64,000 nt of DNA, from NCBI GenBank assembly GCA_041691315.1, contig JBEPUW010000001.1, forward strand, positions 1 through 64,000. The letters are read 5' to 3'. This stretch comes from Poindextera sp041691315 (GTDB lineage Bacteria; Pseudomonadota; Alphaproteobacteria; Caulobacterales; Caulobacteraceae). Under the pieces are notes generated by a model. It did no database searches. It saw only the letters and a list, made by a program, of their open reading frames with translations, and was not told the origin of the DNA. Positions 1-7,697 of this stretch are shown in pieces. Every line of letters begins with the position of its first letter. The first letter of the stretch is position 1. A program made the position numbers and the translations under genes.

Positions 1-3
1 GGC

Positions 4-35
4 GCGGGCCGGTCGCAAGACCGGCCCGCTTCTTT
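4..35 (+). terminator. Rho-independent terminator of a gene left of the window
   Basis: A perfect 11-bp stem (4-14 with 19-29) closes a GCAA loop and is followed by TTCTTT. GC-rich stem, tetraloop and T-rich tail are the hallmarks of an intrinsic terminator on the plus strand. It most likely ends a gene lying outside the window. Confidence 0.75.
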
Positions 36-60
36 GTGGCCGCAGGCCAGCAAGAAAGAA

Positions 61-182
61 TTGAACCCCGAAAAACACGAAAAGCACGAACGTCAGGCTT
101 CGCCGCTCGAGTTCACCTTCGACGATCCCGCCCGGGCCTCAACGCCCACCCGTTCGTGCTTTTCGTGTTTTTCGTGGTTGAA
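61..182. repeat. Long inverted repeat with ACGAAAA-type arms
   Basis: The arms at 61-92 and 151-182 are inverted copies that match at 30 of 32 positions, separated by a 58-bp spacer. Each arm contains the run CACGAAAAGCACGAA. Similar AT-richer motifs recur as intergenic repeats in unrelated bacteria (recalled knowledge). No open reading frame across it looks genuine. Confidence 0.7.
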
Positions 183-221
183 TCCTTAAGGGCGCATCCG
201 CGCGCGGCCCGCCAGCAAATT

Positions 222-354
222 GACCGCCAAGGTCGCCAAGGACGCCAAGAGGTTGGGGAACGAGTGGTGTCGGTCGCGCGCCAAGGCGCGCAGTCTTGCC
301 CTGCCATCGCGCGCGCCTGGGTTCTTCTTGGCGTCCTTGGCGAGCTTGGCGGTC
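222..354. repeat. Long inverted repeat with CGCCAAGG-type arms
   Basis: The arms at 222-250 and 326-354 are inverted copies with one mismatch in 29. Each arm is a near-tandem run of a 9-base unit, CGCCAAGGN. It lies directly after the first inverted repeat and just downstream of the converging gene that ends at 362. No gene is visible between 36 and 361; this repeat and its neighbour fill the gap. Confidence 0.7.
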
Positions 355-361
355 GAAATCC

Positions 362-808
362 TCAGAAGGACGCGGTCGCGAAGGCGCGGCGGCGGGTTGA
401 GGCGGCGAGTTCGGACCAGATGGCGGTGTTGACGGCCGCGGCGGCTTCGCCGGGCTGGGTCTCGGCGAAGGCGTGCAGGTCGGTGAGGGCGTCGCGCAGG
501 GCGTCGTTGGCGCCTTGCAGCGCCGAGATGTGCAGGTCGCTGTCGTCGCCGCTCGCCAGGTTGCGCAGCCGCTCGGCCAGGTTGGCAGGGGGCGGCAGAC
601 TGGCCGCGTCCTCGAAGAGGGCGCGGATGGCGCGGTTCTCCTCGACCAGCCGGTGGGCGGTGCGGTCGCCTTCCTCGGCGGCCATCATCAGCACTGCCGC
701 GGTCAGGCCGGCGGACCCGGCGAGGTAGGCTGACTTCAGGTCCGGCGCGTAGACGCCGCCCATGCGCTGGGCGAGGTCCATCAGGATGGCGCGGGTGTTC
801 GGGGTCAT
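362..808 (-). CDS. Small helical protein, putative partner of the phosphotransferase
   Basis: This 148-residue protein has no recognised catalytic motif and looks mostly alpha-helical. The start at 808 is set by an ATGA overlap with the stop of the upstream phosphotransferase gene, which indicates translational coupling. It occupies the place that a DUF6285 protein takes beside the second phosphotransferase of this region (4271-4660). In the levulinate system the small protein LvaB is needed for activity of the kinase LvaA (recalled). By analogy this may be an activity partner of its neighbour, although no clear sequence similarity to the DUF6285 protein could be shown by eye. Confidence 0.75.
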   Translation of the reverse strand: MTPNTRAILMDLAQRMGGVYAPDLKSAYLAGSAGLTAAVLMMAAEEGDRTAHRLVEENRAIRALFEDAASLPPPANLAERLRNLASGDDSDLHISALQGANDALRDALTDLHAFAETQPGEAAAAVNTAIWSELAASTRRRAFATASF

Positions 809-1839
809 AGCCGGCCCATCAGTTCGAGGGCGGCGCGGTCCTGCAGGTTCAGCATGCGCCAGGCCGAGAAGATCAGGATCGGCTCGCGGTTCTGCCCGTC
901 CATCCAGGCCTTGGCGCTGGAGACCCAGATGCCCTGGCCCTTGACGCAGTTGAACAGCTCCCACCAGTGCAGGGCGGCCGGATCGGCCGCGAGGCCCGAG
1001 GCCTTCTCCCAGATGGCGATCGCCTGCTCGCGAGGCAAAAGCCCGCCGCGGCGGTCGTCGCCGCCCCAGCACCAGATGCGGTTCAGCCCCCAGCCCAGGT
1101 CTTCCAGCGGGTCGCCCAGATGCGCCATCTCCCAGTCGAGGACGCCATGGATGACCCCCTCTTTGTCATAGAGGAAGTTGCCGGTGCGATAGTCGCCGTG
1201 CACGACGCTGATCTTCTGCGCCGGCGGCGGCGGGTTGGCGCGCAGCCAGCGGATGGCGGCGCGGATGATCGGCTGCGGCTCGATCTGGTCGGCGTCGATG
1301 ACGCCTTCCCAATAGTCCAGCTCGCGGGTCCAGCAGGCGTCCGGCGCGGGGACCGGCATTAGCCGGTCGAGGCCGAGCGCGATCGGGTCGGCGCGGTTGA
1401 TCTCGCCGAGAATGGTCCATTTGTGATTGCCCAGCGCCTCGGCCTTGTCGGCGAAGGGCGGGCTGAGCAGCGCGGTCGGGCTGGATTCGAAGCCGGTGAT
1501 CTCCTCGGCGATGAAGAACGGCCGGTCGAGGGGCGCGGAATCCTCTTCCAGCCACAGCATCTCCGGCACCGGCACGGCCGAGCCGTAGAAGGCATGATAG
1601 GCGGCGAACTCAACGTCGCGCTGAGTCTCGATCAGGCTGTCCGGCGGGTCGCGCCTGAGGATCAGCCGCCGTTCCACCGGCCCGCTCGCGCCATGGTAGC
1701 GCAGCCGCAGCCGATAGGTCTCTCGCGACGCGCCGCCGGTGATCCGCGAGAGCAGGTCCACCTCGACCTCGCGCGCGTCGCCCAGCCGCGTGGCGATATA
1801 GGCGGCGATGCGCTCCGGCGTCAGGGGCTGTTCGGCCAT
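805..1839 (-). CDS. APH-family phosphotransferase (acyl-CoA kinase-like)
   Basis: A 344-residue member of the aminoglycoside/choline phosphotransferase fold. The catalytic loop reads VHGDYRTGNFLYD and the metal-binding segment reads LDWEMAHLGDP, so the kinase residues (His, Asp, Asn, then Asp) are intact. This subfamily, with LDWE instead of IDW/IDF, usually accompanies acyl-CoA dehydrogenase genes, as in the kinase part of ACAD10/11 and LvaA. It starts 4 bases after the P450 stop and overlaps the next gene by 4 bases, so P450, kinase and small protein form one operon. A role phosphorylating a hydroxylated acyl-CoA is inference; antibiotic resistance is unlikely. Confidence 0.85.
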   Translation of the reverse strand: MAEQPLTPERIAAYIATRLGDAREVEVDLLSRITGGASRETYRLRLRYHGASGPVERRLILRRDPPDSLIETQRDVEFAAYHAFYGSAVPVPEMLWLEEDSAPLDRPFFIAEEITGFESSPTALLSPPFADKAEALGNHKWTILGEINRADPIALGLDRLMPVPAPDACWTRELDYWEGVIDADQIEPQPIIRAAIRWLRANPPPPAQKISVVHGDYRTGNFLYDKEGVIHGVLDWEMAHLGDPLEDLGWGLNRIWCWGGDDRRGGLLPREQAIAIWEKASGLAADPAALHWWELFNCVKGQGIWVSSAKAWMDGQNREPILIFSAWRMLNLQDRAALELMGRL

Positions 1840-1843
1840 GGCC

Positions 1844-3124
1844 TCAGGCCGCCACGAAGCGAACCGGCAGCGACTTCAATCCGTTGACGAAGACCGCTTG
1901 CGACATGCGCGGCTCGCCCGCCAACTCGATCGACTTCAGCCGGGGCAGGAGTTCCTCGTAGAGGATGCGCATCTCCATCTTGGCCAGGTGCTGGCCGAGA
2001 CAGAGGTGCGCGCCGTAGCCGAAGGCCAGCTGGCGGTTGGGCGAGCGGTCGGCGTGGAACTCACCAGCGTTCTCGAATACCGCCTCGTCGCGGTTGCCCG
2101 AGGCGTAGCAGAGCATCAGCCAGTCGTCCCTGGCGATGGCGCGGCCGCCGACCTCGGCGTCCTCGGTGGCCGAGCGCATGAAGGTCTTGACCGGCGTGGT
2201 CCAGCGGATCGCCTCGTCGATCAGGCCGGGAATGCGGCTCGGATCGGCCTGCAGCCAGGCCAGCTGGTCGGGATGTTCGCACAGGGCCTGCATGGCGCCG
2301 GCAGTGGTCGAAGAGGTGGTGTCGTGGCCGGCGGTGGCGACGATGACGTAGTAGCTCATCGCCTCGAACTCGGAGATCGGCCGCCCGTCGATCTCGCTGG
2401 TGGCGATCAGGGTGGCCAGGTCCTCGCGCGGATGGGTGCGGCGGTCGGCGCTGATCTTGGCGAAGTACTGGTAGAAGTCGGCCAACACGCCTTGGATGGC
2501 GCCCATGTCCAAGGGGTCGCTCTCCTTTTCCTCGCGGCCGAGGTCTGGGTCGGCGGCGCCGAACAGCTCCTGGGTCAGCATCAGCATGCGCGGCTCGTCC
2601 TCCTCCGGCACGCCCAGGATCTCCATGATCACGTGCAGGGGGAAATGCAGCGCCACCTCGTTGACGAAGTCGCATTCGCCGCCGGAGGCCAGCATACGGT
2701 CGACCGAGGCGCGCGCGATGCCGCGGATGCGGTCCTCCAGCTTGCGGATGTTCTGCGGCAGGAACCAGGCCTGGGTCAGGATGCGGTATTTCGGATGATC
2801 GGGCGCATCCATCTGCACCAGGCTGCGCACCAGGTGCGGGCTGCCGCCGGTCATCTGGCGGATGCGAGCGTCGCCGGCGGCGCTGACGATGGTGGTCGAG
2901 CGATCGCCGGAGTGGAAGAGGGCGTTCTGGCGGCTGATCTCGAGGATGTCGGCGTGGCGGGTCACCACCCAGAACGGGTCGTAGCCCTCAGGTTTCGCCA
3001 CCCCGAGCGGGTTGTTGGCGCGCAGCCAGGCATAGGTCTCGTGGATGCGCGGACCGGCGTAAGCGGCGGGGTCGACCAGCGTCGCGGCGACGTCGTCGGG
3101 AATGCGGATTTCGGGCGTCGCCAT
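1844..3124 (-). CDS. Cytochrome P450
   Basis: A 426-residue soluble bacterial P450. The I-helix oxygen-activation motif AGHDTTS is at residues 265-271, the ExxR pair at 304-307 and the heme-binding loop FGYGAHLCLGQ around the thiolate ligand Cys375. There is no membrane anchor, so it should be a class I enzyme fed by a ferredoxin and reductase, neither of which is in the window. It leads the minus-strand operon with a kinase-like gene, suggesting that its hydroxylated product is processed further by that kinase. The substrate is unknown; a fatty acid, terpenoid or sterol-derived acid would fit the acyl-CoA genes across the divergent promoter region. Confidence 0.93.
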   Translation of the reverse strand: MATPEIRIPDDVAATLVDPAAYAGPRIHETYAWLRANNPLGVAKPEGYDPFWVVTRHADILEISRQNALFHSGDRSTTIVSAAGDARIRQMTGGSPHLVRSLVQMDAPDHPKYRILTQAWFLPQNIRKLEDRIRGIARASVDRMLASGGECDFVNEVALHFPLHVIMEILGVPEEDEPRMLMLTQELFGAADPDLGREEKESDPLDMGAIQGVLADFYQYFAKISADRRTHPREDLATLIATSEIDGRPISEFEAMSYYVIVATAGHDTTSSTTAGAMQALCEHPDQLAWLQADPSRIPGLIDEAIRWTTPVKTFMRSATEDAEVGGRAIARDDWLMLCYASGNRDEAVFENAGEFHADRSPNRQLAFGYGAHLCLGQHLAKMEMRILYEELLPRLKSIELAGEPRMSQAVFVNGLKSLPVRFVAA

Positions 3125-3187
3125 GGCGTTTTCGACGGGGCCGCCAGGAAAGGCTTGCCTTCCTTTACGGCAATGCCGCGTCTCCTC

Positions 3188-3202
3188 CTTGCCTTATAAT
3201 CT
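3188..3202 (+). promoter_or_regulatory. Possible -10 element in the divergent P450/kinase interval
   Basis: A perfect TATAAT lies at 3195-3200 in the 150-bp interval between the divergent genes starting at 3124 and 3277. No good -35 box stands 16-18 bases upstream, so the call is weak. The complementary strand reads ATTATAAG and could serve the P450 operon instead. Confidence 0.25.
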
Positions 3203-3276
3203 ATGGCAGTTTTGATAGGCGAGGCGCCGCCGCAGAGCAATGAGCGGCGCTCGCGGATTTGGAAACATCAGGGCTT

Positions 3277-4269
3277 ATGACGGCATCGGCTGAGAACGAT
3301 CTTGAGACCGGGCTGAACGCGCTGGCGGCGCGCCTGGCGCCCGGCGGCGTCATGGCCAACCTGCGCCGCCTGACCGCCGGCGCGACCCAGGAAGTCTGGC
3401 GCTTCGAGCTGGTCGAGGGCGAGACGGTGACGCCGCTGATCCTGCGCCGGGCGCCGGGCGGCACGCGGGTGTCCGAAACCGCCGTCGGGCTGGAGACCGA
3501 GGCCGCCCTGGTCGTGGCCGCCGCGGCCGCCGGCGTGCCGGCGCCGCCGGTGCGGCACGTGCTGGAGCCCGGGGACGGTCTCGGCCACGGCTTCATCATG
3601 GGCTTTGTCGAAGGCGAGACCCTGGGCGGGCGCATCGTCAGGTCCGAGGACCTGGCGCAGGCCCGCACCTTCCTGGCGCGGCAGTGCGGCGAGGTGTTGG
3701 CCCGCATCCACACCATGAACCCGGACGACTTCCCGCGCCTGCGCCGCTCGACCCCGGCCGAGCTGGTCGAACAGTACCGCGCCACCTACCGCGCCTCGAA
3801 CTGGCCGCGGCCGGTGTTCGACCTGGCCTTCCGCTGGCTCGACGACCATTGCCCGCCACCGCCAGACGAGATGAAGCTGGTGCACGGCGACTACCGGAAC
3901 GGCAACCTGATGATCGGCCCCGACGGCCTGCGCGCCGTGCTCGACTGGGAGATCGCCCATGTCGGCGACCCGATGGAGGACATGGGCTGGATCTGCACCA
4001 ACGCCTGGCGCTTCGGTATGGTCGACAAGCCGGTCGGCGGCTTCGGCGAGCGCGAGGACCTCTGGGCCGGCTACGAAGCGGCCGGCGGCGCGCCGGTGAA
4101 GCGCGACCACGCCCTGTTCTGGGAGGTGTTCGGCTCGATGCGCTGGGGGGTGATGTGCGGCTCGATGGTCGCGGCCTTCCGCAGCGCCGACCCCTCGGTT
4201 GAGCGCGCGGTGATCGCCCGGCGCACCTCGGAGAACGAGATCGACCTCTTGCGGCTGTTGGCGGCCTGA
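3277..4269 (+). CDS. APH-family phosphotransferase (LvaA-like acyl-CoA kinase)
   Basis: A 330-residue kinase-fold protein with catalytic loop VHGDYRNGNLMI and metal-binding segment LDWEIAHVGDP. It is paralogous in type to the product of 805-1839. An in-frame TTG at 3259 is possible, but the ATG at 3277 is preferred. The next gene starts one base after the stop and encodes DUF6285, followed by an acyl-CoA dehydrogenase. This is the gene order lvaA-lvaB-lvaC known from Pseudomonas putida, where the kinase phosphorylates 4-hydroxyvaleryl-CoA. A similar reaction on a hydroxyacyl-CoA is therefore inferred here; the natural substrate is not shown by the sequence. Confidence 0.87.
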   Translation: MTASAENDLETGLNALAARLAPGGVMANLRRLTAGATQEVWRFELVEGETVTPLILRRAPGGTRVSETAVGLETEAALVVAAAAAGVPAPPVRHVLEPGDGLGHGFIMGFVEGETLGGRIVRSEDLAQARTFLARQCGEVLARIHTMNPDDFPRLRRSTPAELVEQYRATYRASNWPRPVFDLAFRWLDDHCPPPPDEMKLVHGDYRNGNLMIGPDGLRAVLDWEIAHVGDPMEDMGWICTNAWRFGMVDKPVGGFGEREDLWAGYEAAGGAPVKRDHALFWEVFGSMRWGVMCGSMVAAFRSADPSVERAVIARRTSENEIDLLRLLAA

Positions 4270-4270
4270 C

Positions 4271-4660
4271 ATGCAGGATCAGCCCACCCCATCGGAAGTC
4301 ATCGGCGCGGTCGCCATCTTCCTGAAGACCGTGGTCGCCGCCCAGACCACTGGCGCCACGTCGTTCCAGGCCAGGGTCGCGGCCAATGCGCTGGAGATGA
4401 TGCGCCGCCAGCTCGACCTGGCGCCGGCCGAGGACGCCGCCGAACTGGCGCGGCTGAAGGACCTGCTCAAGACCTACGGCTCGCTGGCCGACCTCAACGT
4501 CGAGCTGGCGCGCCGCATCGCGGCCGGCGAACTTGACCTGACGACCCCCCGCCTCACCGATCACCTCTGGGCGACGACGATGGCGAAGCTCGCCGTCGAC
4601 CAGCCCACCTATGCCGCTTACCGCGCCGAGCTCGCCTCCCGAGCCGGCGAAACCTCCTGA
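4271..4660 (+). CDS. DUF6285 protein, LvaB-like kinase partner
   Basis: A 129-residue, helix-rich, soluble protein without cysteines or membrane segments. The pattern (IGAVAIFLK near the start, ANALEMMRRQL in the middle, YAAYRAEL at the end) fits what I recall of DUF6285 proteins, which sit between a phosphotransferase and an acyl-CoA dehydrogenase. It lies one base after the kinase stop and 12 bases before the dehydrogenase. LvaB of P. putida is a small protein required for kinase activity in vitro; this gene is the positional equivalent. Family assignment is from memory and needs a profile search. Confidence 0.8.
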   Translation: MQDQPTPSEVIGAVAIFLKTVVAAQTTGATSFQARVAANALEMMRRQLDLAPAEDAAELARLKDLLKTYGSLADLNVELARRIAAGELDLTTPRLTDHLWATTMAKLAVDQPTYAAYRAELASRAGETS

Positions 4661-4672
4661 AGGACGCCTCCG

Positions 4673-5965
4673 ATGGACTTCGCCCTGCCGCAAGACCTGG
4701 TCGACTACCTGGCCGTACTCGACGCCTTCATCGAGGCGGAGATCAAGCCGCTGGAGCAGAAGGACGACAATATCCGCTTCTTCGACCACCGGCGCGAACA
4801 CGCCCGCACCGACTGGGACAATCAGGGCCTGCCCCGGCATGAGTGGGAGGCGCTGCTGGCCGAGGCCAGGCGCGCCGCCGACGCCGCCGGCCACCTGCGC
4901 TACGCCTGGCCGGTGGAATGGGGCGGCAAGGGCGGCTCCAACCTTTCAATGGCGGTGATCCGCGAGCACCTGGCCGCCAAGGGGCTCGGCCTGCACAACG
5001 ACCTGCAGACCGAGCATTCGATCGTTGGCAACAACCCCTTCATCATCATGTTCAAGGAGTTCGCCACCAACGCCCAGTACGAGATCTATGGCGAACGGCT
5101 GCAGAAGGGCGAAATCCGCACCGGCTTCGGCCTGACCGAGCCGAACCACGGCTCCGACGCCACCTTCATGGAGACCCGCGCCGTCCGCGAGGAAAAGGAC
5201 GGCGTCGCCGGATGGCGCATCAACGGCGAGAAGATGTGGACCACCGGCATGCACGTGGCCAACTACATCATGACCTTCGCCCGCACCTCGGGGAAGGACG
5301 GCGACTCCAGCGGCATCACGGTCTTCCTGGTGCCGGCGTCCGATCCCGGCGTGAAGATCGAGGAATATCTCTGGACCTTCAACATGCCGACCGACCACCC
5401 GAGAGTCAGCTTGACCAATGTCTGGGTCTCGGACGAAGCCATCTGGGGCGTCGAGGGTCAGGGCCTGCGGCTGGGCCAGAGCTTCGTGCACCAGAACCGC
5501 ATCCGCCAGGCCGCCTCATCCCTAGGGGCGGCGGTGTTCTGCGTCGAGGAGAGCGTCAAGTACGCCCGCCAGCGCAAGCCGTTCGGCAAGCCGCTCTCCG
5601 ACAACCAGGCCATCCAGTGGCCGCTGGTCGAGCTCGCCACCCAGTGCGAGATGCTGCGGCTCTTGATCCGCAAGACCGCCTGGGAGATGGACAACATGCC
5701 CCACAAGGAGGTCGAGCGGCAGATCTCCGACAAGGTCTCGATGTGCAACTACTGGTCCAACCGGCTGGTCTGCGAGGCCGCCGACCGGGCCATGCAGGTG
5801 CATGGCGGCATCGGCTATTCACGGCACAAGCCGTTCGAACACATCTACCGTCACCATCGCCGCTATAGGATCACCGAAGGCTCCGAGGAGATCCAGATGC
5901 GCAAGGTGGCGGCCTTCCTCTTCGGCTACATGGGCCCGCGCCGGGCCGAATTCGCGGAACTGTAA
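4673..5965 (+). CDS. Acyl-CoA dehydrogenase family protein (LvaC/ACAD11-like)
   Basis: A 430-residue flavoprotein of the acyl-CoA dehydrogenase superfamily. The FAD/substrate motif GFGLTEPNHGSDAT is near residue 150, the C-terminal helix carries MQVHGGIGYSRHKPFEH, and ITEGSEEIQ aligns with the YEGTxEIQ segment that holds the catalytic glutamate in classical members. In the lva pathway the dehydrogenase-like protein converts the 4-phosphoacyl-CoA into a 3-hydroxyacyl-CoA rather than merely oxidising it (recalled). The position right after the kinase and DUF6285 genes supports that role here, but ordinary acyl-CoA oxidation cannot be excluded. A good AAGGACGCC-type ribosome site precedes the start. 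Confidence 0.9.
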   Translation: MDFALPQDLVDYLAVLDAFIEAEIKPLEQKDDNIRFFDHRREHARTDWDNQGLPRHEWEALLAEARRAADAAGHLRYAWPVEWGGKGGSNLSMAVIREHLAAKGLGLHNDLQTEHSIVGNNPFIIMFKEFATNAQYEIYGERLQKGEIRTGFGLTEPNHGSDATFMETRAVREEKDGVAGWRINGEKMWTTGMHVANYIMTFARTSGKDGDSSGITVFLVPASDPGVKIEEYLWTFNMPTDHPRVSLTNVWVSDEAIWGVEGQGLRLGQSFVHQNRIRQAASSLGAAVFCVEESVKYARQRKPFGKPLSDNQAIQWPLVELATQCEMLRLLIRKTAWEMDNMPHKEVERQISDKVSMCNYWSNRLVCEAADRAMQVHGGIGYSRHKPFEHIYRHHRRYRITEGSEEIQMRKVAAFLFGYMGPRRAEFAEL

Positions 5966-5969
5966 AATC

Positions 5970-7052
5970 ATGCTCAGCAAAGCCGACGATTTCCCCATCC
6001 ACCAGACGCCGGAGCCGATCGCCTATTCCGGCACCGATCGGAACTTCTACGACCGCTATTTCTTCAACGGCTACAATCCGGACGGGTCGGGCTTCTTCGC
6101 GGTGGCCTTCGGGGTCTATCCGCACCTGAACGTCGCCGACGCCCATGTCTCGGTGATCCGCGACGGGGTCGAGCACTGCGTCCACGCCTCGCGCATCCTG
6201 TACATGGAGCGGTTCGAGCTCGAGGTCGGGCCGATCAGGATCGAGGTGTTGGAGCCATTGAAGCGGTTGAAGGTGACGCTCGCCGCCACCGATGGCCTGG
6301 CCGCCGAGTTCGTCTTCGAAGGCCGCGCCTTCCCGATCGAGGAGCCGCGCTTCATCCGCCGCAACGGCCCGCGCACCTTCATGGACTATACGCGCCTGAC
6401 CCAGAACGGCCGGTATACCGGCTGGATCGAGATCGACGGCAGGCGCGAGGCGCTGGCGGAGGGCTGCGTCGGCACCCGCGACCGCTCCTGGGGCGTGCGC
6501 CCGATCGGCGCGCCGGACCCGCAGCCGACGCCGTCCTCCGGTCCGCCCGGCTTCTTCTGGCAGTGGACGCCGATGAACTTCGCCGACAAGAGCATCTTCT
6601 TCCACTTCACCGCCGATTCCAGCGGTATCCCCTGGAACACCCGCGCCGTGGTGGCCCCGGATGGGGCGAGCGCTACCGAGATGATCGAGATCGAGCACGC
6701 CGACATGGCGGTGACGCTTGAGCCAGGCACCCGTCATGCCCGGGCCGCCCGGCTGACCGTGCCCATGCCCAACGCTCCCGCCCTGGAGATCGAGTTCAAG
6801 CCGATCTCGACCTTCGTGATGCGCGGCATCGGCTACACCCACCCAAAATGGGGCCACGGCCGGCTGCATGGGGAGATGGACGTCGAGCGCGAGGACATCT
6901 CGCTGACCAATCTCGACCTCAACGCGGTGGAGAACCTGCACATCCAGGCGATCTCGACCCTGACGCTGAAGCAGGAGGGGCGCCCCGACCAGACGGGCTT
7001 AGGGGTCTTCGAACAACTGGCGTTCGGCCCTTATCCGCCACTCGGCCTATAG
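5970..7052 (+). CDS. CrtC/AttH-like lipocalin-fold protein of unknown function
   Basis: A 360-residue protein starting 4 bases after the dehydrogenase stop. The centre carries GTRDRSWGVRP, resembling the conserved G-R-D-x-x-W-G signature of the hydroxyneurosporene hydratase (CrtC)/AttH/Svf1 group and of the related DUF7064/DUF7065 proteins, which fold as two lipocalin-like barrels (recalled). No signal peptide or membrane segment is visible. As last gene of the kinase/dehydrogenase operon it could bind or hydrate a lipid or terpenoid substrate of this pathway, which is inference. The ATG at 5970 is chosen because anything earlier would overlap the dehydrogenase in another frame. Confidence 0.8.
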   Translation: MLSKADDFPIHQTPEPIAYSGTDRNFYDRYFFNGYNPDGSGFFAVAFGVYPHLNVADAHVSVIRDGVEHCVHASRILYMERFELEVGPIRIEVLEPLKRLKVTLAATDGLAAEFVFEGRAFPIEEPRFIRRNGPRTFMDYTRLTQNGRYTGWIEIDGRREALAEGCVGTRDRSWGVRPIGAPDPQPTPSSGPPGFFWQWTPMNFADKSIFFHFTADSSGIPWNTRAVVAPDGASATEMIEIEHADMAVTLEPGTRHARAARLTVPMPNAPALEIEFKPISTFVMRGIGYTHPKWGHGRLHGEMDVEREDISLTNLDLNAVENLHIQAISTLTLKQEGRPDQTGLGVFEQLAFGPYPPLGL

Positions 7053-7121
7053 GCGAGCGTTTCGTTTCCCTAGCGGCATGAACGAGCGTATGCTTGTCGC
7101 AAGGCGACAGGAGGGCTTGAG

Positions 7122-7697
7122 ATGCTCAGGATCACCATGGCCGCGGGTGCGGCCGCGCTTATCGTCGGCTCTATCGGTTTGTTTGCCCCGAGCCAGGCCA
7201 AGGCGGCTGTCACCGTCTATGGTTCAGGCTTTGCGGCGCAATGTTTCCACACCGCCAAGTACGGCGGCGACATCCGGGCGGGGATCGCCGACTGCGCCCA
7301 GGCCATCGACACCGAGCCGCTTTCGGATCGCGACATGGCCGGCACCTATATCAACCAGGGCGTCCTTTACATGGTCCTGAACGACTATGTGTCGGCCCAG
7401 CGGGACTTCGAGAAAGGCGTCAAGCTCGACCCCAGCCTGGGTGAGGCCTTCGTCAATCTCGGCGGGGTCAAGATCGCGCAGATGCATTTCGCCGAAGGCA
7501 TAGCCGACATCGATCGTGGCCTGGCGCTTGGACCGGAAGAGCCGGAAAAGGCCTATTTCAACCGGGCCCTGGCGGATGAAGGTCTGGACGACGTCAAGGC
7601 GGCCTATTTCGACTATTCCCGGGCCGCCGAGCTGAAGCCGACCTGGACGCCGCCGCGCACCGAACTGGCCCGCTTCACCGTCCGCCCGGCGCATTAG
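7122..7697 (+). CDS. Secreted TPR-repeat protein
   Basis: A 191-residue protein with an N-terminal signal peptide (a hydrophobic stretch at about residues 6-25 ending in SQAKA) and at least three tetratricopeptide repeats between about residues 75 and 180, seen as NQGVLYMVLNDYVSAQRDFEKG and its successors with alanine, tyrosine and glycine at TPR positions. A strong AGGAGGG ribosome site lies 6 bases before the ATG. It probably works in the periplasm as a protein-interaction module; a partner is not evident. The gene converges on the glutathione transferase, and the two stop codons overlap (TTAG). Confidence 0.85.
   Translation: MLRITMAAGAAALIVGSIGLFAPSQAKAAVTVYGSGFAAQCFHTAKYGGDIRAGIADCAQAIDTEPLSDRDMAGTYINQGVLYMVLNDYVSAQRDFEKGVKLDPSLGEAFVNLGGVKIAQMHFAEGIADIDRGLALGPEEPEKAYFNRALADEGLDDVKAAYFDYSRAAELKPTWTPPRTELARFTVRPAH

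Noticed and set aside
805..1839. Aminoglycoside resistance phosphotransferase
   Set aside because: The LDWE-type motif and the operon with P450, together with the acyl-CoA gene context, fit the acyl-CoA kinase group rather than antibiotic kinases.
1808..3199. 463-codon open frame on the plus strand
   Set aside because: It is antisense to the P450, whose heme and I-helix motifs are intact.
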